NCBI RefSeq assembly: GCF_001894885.1
Contig: NZ_BCXB01000004.1
Location: forward strand, 62,001 to 126,000
Origin: Rhodococcus marinonascens NBRC 14363
GTDB lineage: Bacteria; Actinomycetota; Actinomycetes; Mycobacteriales; Mycobacteriaceae
Length of the DNA: 64,000 bases
Direction: 5' to 3'
Shown: one piece after another, positions 1 through 9,712 of the stretch
How the letters are laid out: every line of letters begins with the position of its first letter
Position numbering within the stretch: position 1 is the stretch's first letter
The notes under the pieces: generated by a model
Seen by the model: only the letters and a program-made list of their open reading frames with translations
Database searches by the model: none
Told to the model about the DNA's origin: nothing
Program-made: the position numbers and the translations under genes

Positions 1-1
1 A

Positions 2-2310
<2,309 letters not shown>

Positions 2311-2844
2311 TTACTGTGAGAGCGCGTCGAGTACTTCTTGACACCAGTCGGCGAACCCCTCTTCTACGCGGATCCCACCGCGTAGGACGAGGTACTGGTG
2401 GAGGGTCGGCCCGGAAAGCTGGTTTGGGCTGGGAAAGTCGCGCTTTTCGATCATGCGGTAGACCTCGAGCCGGGCCGCGTGGCCGTCACGGTGGCGGGCG
2501 ACCTCGGCGGTGAGCGCGGCGAGGTCACCGTGCCGGGCTGCGCGAATCTTTACGGCCAGTTCGTTGCGCAGGTGGTTGGGTTCTGTCGGCTCGGCGATCC
2601 AGCGTTCGAGTTCCGCATTCCCGGCGGCACTGACCCGATACACCTTCTTGTCCGGTCTGCTGTCCTGCGCCACGACCTCGGCGTCCACCCATCCGGACTC
2701 GTCCATACGCTTGAGCACGCGATAGATCTGCTGGTGGGTGGCGGTCTGGAAGAAGCCGATGGACTTGTCGAACCGGCGCGCCAATTCGTAGCCCGACCCG
2801 GAATGTTCGGTCAGGGAGACGAGCAGCGCATGTTCGAGTGCCAC
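2311..2844 (-). CDS. PadR family transcriptional regulator
   Basis: The start is taken as a GTG that gives MALEHALLVSLTEH, the usual N terminus of PadR proteins; the frame is open 12 codons further upstream. The N-terminal winged helix carries the PadR hallmarks SGYELARRF and HQQIYRVLKRMDESGWV. A charged helical C-terminal dimerisation region follows (about residues 95-178). The family represses nearby catabolic or efflux genes and releases DNA when a small phenolic or lipophilic ligand binds. Here it precedes fadH by 12 bp on the same strand and faces an MFS exporter on the other strand, so it may control one or both. The ligand is unknown. Confidence 0.88.
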   Translation of the reverse strand: MALEHALLVSLTEHSGSGYELARRFDKSIGFFQTATHQQIYRVLKRMDESGWVDAEVVAQDSRPDKKVYRVSAAGNAELERWIAEPTEPNHLRNELAVKIRAARHGDLAALTAEVARHRDGHAARLEVYRMIEKRDFPSPNQLSGPTLHQYLVLRGGIRVEEGFADWCQEVLDALSQ

Positions 2845-2858
2845 GAGCAGAAGTATGT

Positions 2859-2882
2859 ATGCAACGAGGTGAGTATGCAACC
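2859..2882. promoter_or_regulatory. Direct repeat upstream of padR, candidate operator
   Basis: The nonamer GTATGCAAC occurs twice, at about 2857-2865 and 2873-2881, 16 bp apart, just upstream of the padR GTG. On the minus strand the two copies read GTTGCATAC. The outer copy offers a -35-like TTGCAT and the region between the inner copy and the start codon offers CATACT as a -10. Autoregulation by PadR proteins through repeats overlapping their own promoter is common, so this is a plausible operator, but the assignment is inference. Confidence 0.4.
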
Positions 2883-2966
2883 CGGTGCACAGGTTTTGGG
2901 ATTCGCCGGACGGTCGAAGCTTCAGATCTGCCCGAACGTCCCTTCCGCTCGCCTAGGCTCGCGGGC

Positions 2967-4292
2967 ATGAGCACCGACGTTCGTCCGCCGGCCGGCATCG
3001 GCGAGGTCGCGACGCGCCGGCAGGTTGTCGCCTGGGGCTTGTGGGACTGGGGTTCGGCCGCGTTCAACGCCGTGATTCTGACGTTCGTCTTTTCCGTCTA
3101 CCTCACCGACTCCGTGGGGAAGGATCTGCCGGGATCCATCTCCGCGAGCGCCTGGCTCGGGTGGTCGCTCGGGATCGCGGGATTCTTCATCGCCGTGCTC
3201 GCGCCCGTCACGGGACAGCGATTCGATGCTGCAGGACGACGAAAGTGGGCGCTCGGCGCCCTCACGTTCGCGACGGTCGCCTCCATGGCGGCGATGTTCT
3301 TCGTGCGCGACTCCTATCAGTACCTGTGGCTCGGTTTGGTGCTACTCGCCGTGGGTTCGGTGATCTTCGAACTGGCCAACGTTCCCTACAACGCGATGCT
3401 CCGCCAGGTGTCGACGCCGGCGAATATCGGCCGGGTATCCGGGTTCGGCTGGTCGATGGGTTACTTCGGTGGCATCGTGCTCCTGCTGCTGTGCTATTTC
3501 GGATTCATCGCCGGCGACGGCGATCACCGGGGGTTTCTGGGGCTGACCACCGACGGCGGGATGAACATCCGGATGGTGGCGTTGCTGGCCGCCGTCTGGC
3601 TCGCGGTGTTCGCGATTCCGGTGCTGCTGAAGGTTCCCGAGTTGCCCCGTCCGCAGGCCGATCCCGGCGCAGACAAGGCGGGTTTCGTCGAGTCGTACCG
3701 GGTGCTGGGCCGAGATCTGCGCGAGCTCTGGTCCGCCGACCGGCGCACCGTCTATTTCCTGGTGGCCAGTGCGCTGTTTCGGGACGGGTTGGCGGGTGTC
3801 TTCACGTTCGGTGCAGTTCTGGCCGTCAACGTGTACGGCATCGGCGTCGCCGACGTGCTGCTGTTCGGCGTCGCGGCCAACGTGGTCGCCGCCATCGGCG
3901 CCCTGACGGCGGGGCGCTTCGACGACAAGGTCGGGCCCAAGACGGTGATCGTGACCTCGCTGATCGCGATGCTAGTTGTCGGCGTCGTCCTGATGCTGGT
4001 GTCGGGCCCCGCAATGTTCTGGCTCTTCGGACTGCTTCTGTGCGTGTTTGTCGGTCCGGCGCAGTCATCGTCACGCACGTTCCTGGCCAGGATCACGCCG
4101 TCCGGCCGCGAGGGGCAGATGTTCGGTCTCTATGCGACGACCGGGCGTGCGGTCTCGTTCCTGTCGCCGAGCCTGTTCGGGCTGTTTGCATACTGGTTCG
4201 CGGCGGACCGCGGCGGCATCCTCGGCTTGCTGGTCGTGATCGCGATCGGACTCGCCGCGCTGTTGGTAGTGCAGGCGCCGGGCCGCGACTAG
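2967..4292 (+). CDS. MFS transporter, UMF1/Atg22-like
   Basis: This is a 441-residue integral membrane protein with about 12 hydrophobic segments. The opening WGLWDWGSAAFNAVILTFVFSVYL is cut here to its key features: a paired Trp, Asp-Trp and Asn early in helix 1, the pattern of UMF1-type MFS permeases related to yeast vacuolar effluxer Atg22. The conserved loop ELANVPYNAML and the late segment PAQSSSRTFLARI also fit that group. The ATG at 2967 is preferred over a frame 43 codons longer, because the protein N terminus and family alignment begin there. The substrate is unknown. It is divergent from padR, which may regulate it, and its stop overlaps the stop of the next, convergent gene. Confidence 0.85.
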   Translation: MSTDVRPPAGIGEVATRRQVVAWGLWDWGSAAFNAVILTFVFSVYLTDSVGKDLPGSISASAWLGWSLGIAGFFIAVLAPVTGQRFDAAGRRKWALGALTFATVASMAAMFFVRDSYQYLWLGLVLLAVGSVIFELANVPYNAMLRQVSTPANIGRVSGFGWSMGYFGGIVLLLLCYFGFIAGDGDHRGFLGLTTDGGMNIRMVALLAAVWLAVFAIPVLLKVPELPRPQADPGADKAGFVESYRVLGRDLRELWSADRRTVYFLVASALFRDGLAGVFTFGAVLAVNVYGIGVADVLLFGVAANVVAAIGALTAGRFDDKVGPKTVIVTSLIAMLVVGVVLMLVSGPAMFWLFGLLLCVFVGPAQSSSRTFLARITPSGREGQMFGLYATTGRAVSFLSPSLFGLFAYWFAADRGGILGLLVVIAIGLAALLVVQAPGRD

Positions 4293-4867
4293 CGCTTCGC
4301 CCGGTCGTCGTCGATGCGCAGTTTGTCCGGGAAGAGTCGCCGTTGCGTAAACCAGCCTGCGGTCGCCAGCGCGATCCAGATCAGCGTCGTGAACACCTGC
4401 TCGGCGCCCTCGTTCGGGTCGTCAAGGAAACTCAAGGGGCTGATGGCCAGGCCGAGTCCTGACGCCACCATGCTGGCTCCACCGAGCGCGGTCAGCCACA
4501 ACAGCGCTCGCGCGCGGTACCGGTCGGCGGTGAAACCGCAGGCAACGGCCAGCGCGACGATTACGACTCCGCTCAGAAGCCAACTGGCGTCATCCGGTTG
4601 AAGGACGCGACTCAGCTTCGCGCCGATCACGGCACCGGTGATGATCCCGATAAAGAATGCGGCGAATTTGAAGATCAGCGTGGTGGCCGCCCACGCCACG
4701 ACCGCACCGATCAACCCGACCAAGAACGTCGTCCCGATCGACAGCGACAACAGGTCAGCCAGGAGCCAGCCGAGTCCGAAACCGGAGGCGAGAACCGCGA
4801 TGTGCAGTGAACCGATACCGGCGAAGCACAGAACTGCTCCGACCAACAAGATTGCGATACCACTCAT
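4289..4867 (-). CDS. Small polytopic membrane protein, TM198/DUF4203-like
   Basis: This 192-residue protein has roughly seven hydrophobic segments with many glycines (for example FIGIITGAVIGAKLS), a composition typical of TM198/DUF4203-like proteins. A short charged tail (RIDDDRAKR) is probably cytoplasmic. No catalytic motif is visible and the function is unknown. The stop codon overlaps the stop of the convergent MFS gene by four bases, so the two transcripts must interfere or terminate within each other. Confidence 0.6.
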   Translation of the reverse strand: MSGIAILLVGAVLCFAGIGSLHIAVLASGFGLGWLLADLLSLSIGTTFLVGLIGAVVAWAATTLIFKFAAFFIGIITGAVIGAKLSRVLQPDDASWLLSGVVIVALAVACGFTADRYRARALLWLTALGGASMVASGLGLAISPLSFLDDPNEGAEQVFTTLIWIALATAGWFTQRRLFPDKLRIDDDRAKR

Positions 4868-4943
4868 GATTCCCTCCCCGGGTGCGCGAGACGCGTACTG
4901 ACATCAAACCAGAAGGAACGCCCTGGAGTGGGAACGTCGGACT

Positions 4944-5795
4944 TCAGTCGGGTGTGGTCCCGGTGCGCTTCAGGATCGCCTTCGCGAGTTCGTCCGGTCG
5001 CTGCTCGGGAATCCAGTGCGTAGCGTCTTCCAGCACGATGAATTCGTACGGTGCATCGACGAACTCGCCACACATCTCGGCTCCCGCGCGCCCCAGTGCC
5101 GTGTCGCCGGTGCTCCAGAGGTAGGTGGTGGGGACTGTGACGGCGGGGGTCTGGTCGAGGTCGCGCGACATGGCGCGGTAATAGTTCAGCGCGCCGGTCA
5201 GGGCGCCCGGTTGGGTGAGCAGTGCGACGTGCTCGTCGACCAACCTCGGTGCGACGGCGTCACCGAACATCGCGCGCAGGCGACGTGCGTTCTCGTCGAG
5301 GAGGACCTGCTCGGCCTTGCCTTCCATTCTCAGGAGACCTATGTAGCTCGAGCGCTCCTGCTGGTCCTTGTCCTCACGCAAAGCCCGGCCGAATGCGGCG
5401 AGATGCGGTACGGAGACGGCGGTGAGGGATTTGACGCGGTCGGGGTGCCGGGCGGCGACGGCCCAGGCGACGGTGGCACCCCAGTCGTGGCCGACGAGAT
5501 GAGCGGTGTCGAGATCGAGGGCGTCGAGGAGTCCGATGACGTCGGCGACGAGATGGTCGATCCGGTACGCGTCGACGCCCTCGGGCCGCGCACCGGCCGA
5601 GTACCCGCGCTGGTTCGGCGCGTAGGTCCGAAGACCGGATCCGCCCAGCAGTTCGGTGACCGGTTCCCACGCCGCGGCACTTTCCGGAAACCCGTGCAGG
5701 AGAACGACGGCGTCACCGTCAGCCGGACCGTTGATGACGACATCGAATGTCAGGTCGCCGACGGCGATCTGGGCGTGTTCAGAGGTTGACAGCAT
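4944..5795 (-). CDS. Alpha/beta hydrolase, epoxide hydrolase-like
   Basis: This 283-residue soluble alpha/beta hydrolase has the oxyanion motif HGFPES (residues 34-39), a nucleophile elbow GHDWGA with Asp104 as nucleophile, and a C-terminal catalytic His260 (THWIPEQRP). An Asp nucleophile with HGFP is the pattern of soluble epoxide hydrolases and haloalkane or fluoroacetate dehalogenases. PNQRGYSAG is also typical of the epoxide hydrolase branch. The physiological substrate is not evident from the neighbours. It stands alone between a membrane protein and the cytochrome b561 gene. Confidence 0.85.
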   Translation of the reverse strand: MLSTSEHAQIAVGDLTFDVVINGPADGDAVVLLHGFPESAAAWEPVTELLGGSGLRTYAPNQRGYSAGARPEGVDAYRIDHLVADVIGLLDALDLDTAHLVGHDWGATVAWAVAARHPDRVKSLTAVSVPHLAAFGRALREDKDQQERSSYIGLLRMEGKAEQVLLDENARRLRAMFGDAVAPRLVDEHVALLTQPGALTGALNYYRAMSRDLDQTPAVTVPTTYLWSTGDTALGRAGAEMCGEFVDAPYEFIVLEDATHWIPEQRPDELAKAILKRTGTTPD

Positions 5796-5889
5796 GCCGA
5801 CACCTTACGACGTTGGTGCTGGGGTCGGTCGCGATTCCAGCGGGCCGCGCCGAGGACGGTCCGCCTCCGTGGACATGTTCGATGTGTGG

Positions 5890-6483
5890 TCAATCAGTTG
5901 GCTCCGCCACAGGCTCCGCCGCCGGTTTCGTTCCGGGGGTGGGCCATAGGGCCATGCGGTCGAGGATGCGGTCGCGGATCACGAGGGTGTGGAACAAGAT
6001 CGCGCACATGTGGGCGGTGAATGTCGCGAACAGCAGGTACGCCAGGGTTGCGTGGGAATACCACAGCACGGCGTACACGCTCGTGTTGTGCGGTGCGATT
6101 CCCGGAAGGTGCAGTTGTCCGAAGAGCACGATCGGAACTCCCGCGCTCGAGAGCATGGCCCATCCGACCAGCGGCTGTACGACCAGCAGTGCGTAGAGCA
6201 GCTGTTCCGACCGTGTCGCCACACGACGTTCCCAGGGGCGCATCGTGGACAGGAATGGGGGTGGCTTGTGCAACAGCCGGTTCCCGATGCGGACCACGAC
6301 GAAGATCAGGATCGCGATCCCCAGCGGCCGGTGGATGGCCTGCAGCAGGTTGTAGTTGGCCAGCGAGGCCACCATGGTGACGCCGATGAAGAGCTGGGCG
6401 ATGACCATGACCGCCATGGCCCAGTGCAGCAGTCGGGAAGGGAGAGCGAACCGTGGGGTTCGGCCGATCGGCTTATCGTTCAT
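5890..6483 (-). CDS. Cytochrome b561 family membrane protein
   Basis: This 197-residue protein has four predicted transmembrane helices and membrane histidines at 20 (SRLLHWAMA), 51 (QAIHRPLG), 144 (WYSHATLAY) and 158 (TAHMCAIL). That is the set expected for two b-type haems in bacterial cytochrome b561. The ATG at 6483 (MNDKPIGRT) is chosen over an upstream frame start because it overlaps the preceding peroxidase stop by only 11 bp. Such proteins pass electrons from quinol or other donors across the membrane. Linked to the catalase-like peroxidase, it probably supplies electrons to that enzyme at the outer membrane face. Confidence 0.85.
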   Translation of the reverse strand: MNDKPIGRTPRFALPSRLLHWAMAVMVIAQLFIGVTMVASLANYNLLQAIHRPLGIAILIFVVVRIGNRLLHKPPPFLSTMRPWERRVATRSEQLLYALLVVQPLVGWAMLSSAGVPIVLFGQLHLPGIAPHNTSVYAVLWYSHATLAYLLFATFTAHMCAILFHTLVIRDRILDRMALWPTPGTKPAAEPVAEPTD

Positions 6484-7570
6484 CGAGCACCCTCTCGACG
6501 TTGACTTCGCTGGGCTGTTTGGGCTCACTGGACCTGCGCAAGAAGGATCTGGCGTAGACCGCCGACCGTGCGCTGAGCAGTGGATCGTCCGACCGCGCGA
6601 TGCCGTCCGGAAGAATGAGCGGGTCGAAGTTGATATCCCGCGCGTTGCCCTGCTCTTCGGTCTGTACCGAGTCGATTGTCACTCTGCCGGCGTCGATGGA
6701 GTGCCGGTGTGGCGGCCATGGCGCGGTGGCGTCGTTGGTCGGGTCGCCGGGTTGGCCGATCGTGAGAATCAGGCGCCAGTGCAGGGGTGTGTTCGCGACC
6801 GTGCGGATCAGGGCGTCGAAGAGGTAATCCCTGCCGGGCGGTGGTACCGGGTCCGCGGGCACGAACGGTTGCTCGGGGACGACCATCCAGCGCACCGGAC
6901 GGATGGCCCCGGCGCTGTCGGTGAAGCGGAACGCGTTGAGCCCATGGAAGGTGCTGTTGTCGAATCCGGAGCTGCGCGGTTGTTGTCCGATGATTTCCAT
7001 CGCTGCGGCGGTCTCGGGATGCCTGGCCAAGAACGCCGCCATTTTCTCCGGATCGGGTCTTCCGGTGTCCGGATCGGTCTTGGATGCGAGTATTCGCTCG
7101 AAGAACCCTTCCGGGGTGTTGTCTAGGAAGACCGGGATGTTGACCATCGCGGTGCGCCACTGTTCACCGTTGGGCAACGTGAACAGCAAGCCCAGACCTC
7201 GTACGGTGGCATTCGCGTCAGCCACGTCGGGAACGCCGCCGGACAGCGAGAACCGGCCCTCCACCGGGAACTGGCCGGGCCGGAAGACCACCGCCTTGGA
7301 TATCTCGGCCCCGGCCCCGTTGCTGGTGAAGTATCCGGAGGCGCTCAGTCCCTTGGCATGATTGCGCCGGAACCCGTCGTGCTTGCCGAATACCTGCTCG
7401 AATCGATCGGTGAATCGTGGCGGAGTCAACCTACCGGGCGTCAACCAGCCTCCCGCGTACAGGAAACCGCCTACATCCACTGCGGCGATTCCGCCTAGAG
7501 CAGCGAGACCGATCAGGACGCTGCGGCGACCGAGTGCCGAGGGCGCATTTCGTTTACTGTCATCGCTCAT
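6473..7570 (-). CDS. Membrane-anchored catalase-like haem peroxidase (SrpA type)
   Basis: At 365 residues this is the short catalase-fold peroxidase rather than a full catalase of about 480 or more residues. The distal histidine is His71 (RRNHAKG), and the proximal haem tyrosine is Tyr339 within ARSAVYARSF. The N terminus has a twin Arg (GRRSVLIGLAALGG) followed by a hydrophobic segment to about residue 40. It is therefore a Tat-like signal or single membrane anchor that would place the haem domain outside the membrane. The gene overlaps the cytochrome b561 gene by 11 bp, which supports a two-component unit that reduces peroxide with respiratory electrons. Whether the anchor is cleaved cannot be told. 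Confidence 0.85.
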   Translation of the reverse strand: MSDDSKRNAPSALGRRSVLIGLAALGGIAAVDVGGFLYAGGWLTPGRLTPPRFTDRFEQVFGKHDGFRRNHAKGLSASGYFTSNGAGAEISKAVVFRPGQFPVEGRFSLSGGVPDVADANATVRGLGLLFTLPNGEQWRTAMVNIPVFLDNTPEGFFERILASKTDPDTGRPDPEKMAAFLARHPETAAAMEIIGQQPRSSGFDNSTFHGLNAFRFTDSAGAIRPVRWMVVPEQPFVPADPVPPPGRDYLFDALIRTVANTPLHWRLILTIGQPGDPTNDATAPWPPHRHSIDAGRVTIDSVQTEEQGNARDINFDPLILPDGIARSDDPLLSARSAVYARSFLRRSSEPKQPSEVNVERVLDER

Positions 7571-8019
7571 GGATTCTCCCTGCCACTCTCGCGGCGGTGA
7601 CAGTCACCGCGAGCCCTGCACACCGGATCATGTCGCGATATCTGCTCACGTCAATTCTCCCTCAGTCGACCGACCGGCGTAGGCGATATCGTCTTGCCAG
7701 CCGGAGGTGGTCGGCGCCGACTGCCCGGGAAAATCTAGCCTACGTGCCGGTCTCCGGCGATGGCTTCGCCGCCTGCTTGACCAGGTGAGATGTGCTCGGC
7801 AACCGCCGCTGACGGTGAGCACCGAGATTGCGATGCCATCCCTGCCGGATTCGTAGGCGATTCGGTGGGCTTGCGGGACCAGCCAATAAGGCGAGGCTGC
7901 GCTAATCTCGTAGGCGGCGATGAGGCGTGATGTCCAGCCGCCTAAGTCACGGCTCCCCTCATCACGGGCCTTCGTTGCCGTCCGCTTCTGGTCCACCCGA
8001 CGCGCATAAGGATGACGCA
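7571..8019. other. Divergent intergenic region between peroxidase and transporter genes
   Basis: The 449 bases hold no convincing gene. Close to the peroxidase start (7588-7613) there is a near-perfect inverted repeat built around GTGACAGTCAC with CTCGCGG/CCGCGAG arms, a possible operator. The decamer CGTAGGCGAT appears twice (about 7677 and 7844) with a related copy near 7909. A promoter for the transporter may lie around 7870-7910 (TTGCGG and TAATCT), but this is weak. Confidence 0.35.
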
Positions 8020-9468
8020 GTGGCAGTTTCGAATCCGAGCACCACGCCACCGACGGTCGACGTGGGACCTCTGATCGAACAGCAGAAACCCGGCCGCTTC
8101 TGGTTGTCGCTGTTCGTGGTTTCCTGGGTCATCACATTCCTGGTCGGGTTCGATTCGCAGATCACCTCGTTCGCCGGAAGGTACATCAAGGCTTCGTTCG
8201 AACTGAGCGACTCCGAGCTCGGGATGCTGGGGACGGTGGGACTGCTCGGCACGCTCATCGGTTGTCTGTCGCGGGGGTACCTCGGTGACCTGATCGGTCG
8301 GCGGCCCTCGATCATGGTGTCGATCGTGGGCTTCGGCGCCTTCGTGCTGCTGCTGGCCCTGTCCCAGAACTACGCCCAGTTGGTGACCCTGAGGTTCGCC
8401 GCCGGTTTCTTCCTCGGCGGCGTCCTGCCACTCATCTGGGCGCTGAACACCGAGTTCGCCCCGTCACGCTTCCGGTCTACCTCGGTGGGGATCATCATGC
8501 TCGGCTACAGCCTCGGCAGCGCCACCGGTGCCCCGGTGTCGAATCTGCTGATCCCGCGCTTCGGTTGGCAGTCGGTGTTCGTCGCCGGGGGGATCGTGTC
8601 GCTTCTGGCGGTGATCCCGGTGGCGCTGATGCTTCCCGAGTCGGTGAAGTTCCTGGCGCAGCGGGGGATGAGTCAGCGGCGGATCGCCGAGATCATGACC
8701 CGGGTGCTACCCGGGTCCCGCTTTCCGGAGGGCACCAGGTTCGTGGTGGGCTCCGGCGAAGTGGACGACGGGCGGTTCACTCCCGCGCAGCTGTTTCGGG
8801 GTCCGCTGGCCCGGATCACCTCGCTGATGTGGATCGCGTACGCCTGCTCCGCGGCGGTCATCTTCTACCTTGCCTTCTGGGGACCGATTCTCAATGAGCG
8901 GCTGGGCTATTCCATCGGTGCGGCGGCGACGATCGCTGCGGCGACCGCCATCTCCGGCGCCGTCGGTCAGCTGGTGATCAGCAGGTTCCTCGACAACAAG
9001 GGCATCGGCACGATTGCGGTCGTGCCGATGCTGGCGGTGCCCTGCCTGCTGCTGATCGGGCTGCTTCCGCTGGGGCCGACGGCGTACATCGTCGTCTTGC
9101 TGGTGGCGAACTTTCTGGTAATCGGGGCGCACGGCGGTATGCACAGTCTCTCGGTGATCTTCTATCGGCCGTCGCTGCGTGCGAACGGAGGCGCCTGGGC
9201 GCTGTCGGTCTCCAAGGTGGGGGCGATGCTCGGCCCCTGGCTCGCCGGCGCCATCATGGACTGGGGGTTCAGTGCTCAGTCGACGTTCTTCGTGTTCGCG
9301 CTGTTCCCAATAGTCATGTCCGTGATGCTGTTCGCGCTCGGGCGGTTACAGCGAACGCTGCCGCCCGACGCCGAGGGAGCGTTGGTGACCTCGTCCTACG
9401 CCACTGAACCCTGTGACCTCACTGTTCGGTGCCCCCGGCAGGATTCGAACCTGCGACCAAGAGATTAG
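8020..9468 (+). CDS. MFS transporter, aromatic acid:H+ symporter (AAHS) family
   Basis: This 482-residue protein has 12 transmembrane segments. The family signatures include GFDSQITSF in helix 1, the loop GYLGDLIGRRP between helices 2 and 3, and PESVKFLAQRG before the central loop. AAHS members import benzoate, protocatechuate, vanillate or similar acids with protons. The GTG at 8020 is chosen because AAGGA sits 7 bases ahead of it; the frame is open upstream. The frame has no stop at the usual C terminus: the last 13 codons read the complement of a tRNA-Arg gene, and the TAG lies in its anticodon loop. The ligand is unknown, though aromatic catabolism genes occur 30 kb away. Confidence 0.85.
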   Translation: MAVSNPSTTPPTVDVGPLIEQQKPGRFWLSLFVVSWVITFLVGFDSQITSFAGRYIKASFELSDSELGMLGTVGLLGTLIGCLSRGYLGDLIGRRPSIMVSIVGFGAFVLLLALSQNYAQLVTLRFAAGFFLGGVLPLIWALNTEFAPSRFRSTSVGIIMLGYSLGSATGAPVSNLLIPRFGWQSVFVAGGIVSLLAVIPVALMLPESVKFLAQRGMSQRRIAEIMTRVLPGSRFPEGTRFVVGSGEVDDGRFTPAQLFRGPLARITSLMWIAYACSAAVIFYLAFWGPILNERLGYSIGAAATIAAATAISGAVGQLVISRFLDNKGIGTIAVVPMLAVPCLLLIGLLPLGPTAYIVVLLVANFLVIGAHGGMHSLSVIFYRPSLRANGGAWALSVSKVGAMLGPWLAGAIMDWGFSAQSTFFVFALFPIVMSVMLFALGRLQRTLPPDAEGALVTSSYATEPCDLTVRCPRQDSNLRPRD

Positions 9469-9502
9469 AAGGCTCTTGCTCTATCCCCTGAGCTACGGAG
9501 GC
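9430..9502 (-). tRNA. tRNA-Arg (anticodon UCU)
   Basis: The 73-nt cloverleaf has acceptor stem GCCTCCG/CGGGGGC with one G-T pair, discriminator A, anticodon loop CTTCTAA giving UCU (complement at 9467-9469), and T-loop GGTTCGAATCC. CCA is not encoded. The 3' half is overlapped by the end of the transporter reading frame on the other strand. Confidence 0.96.
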
Positions 9503-9712
9503 GCGGAACAAATATTACCTGCCGCCCCGAGCGCTCCGATCGGGCTGTGCCGTGTGTGTCGTCAGCCGATGGTCGGCGCAGGCAGTAGTAGTTCCAATGA
9601 GCATCGGAAAGAAAGCCATGTCAGCCTCGCTTTCCCCGTGGACGGCTACACATCCAGGTTAGCTCGCACACTCGCGTCTCCGACGTGTTGTCGTAGGTCC
9701 TACCCTTGTTGC

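Noticed and set aside
7646-8050. 134-residue minus-strand frame between peroxidase and transporter genes
   Set aside because: A stretch looks protein-like, but it overlaps the transporter start, has no recognised domain and no good ribosome site.
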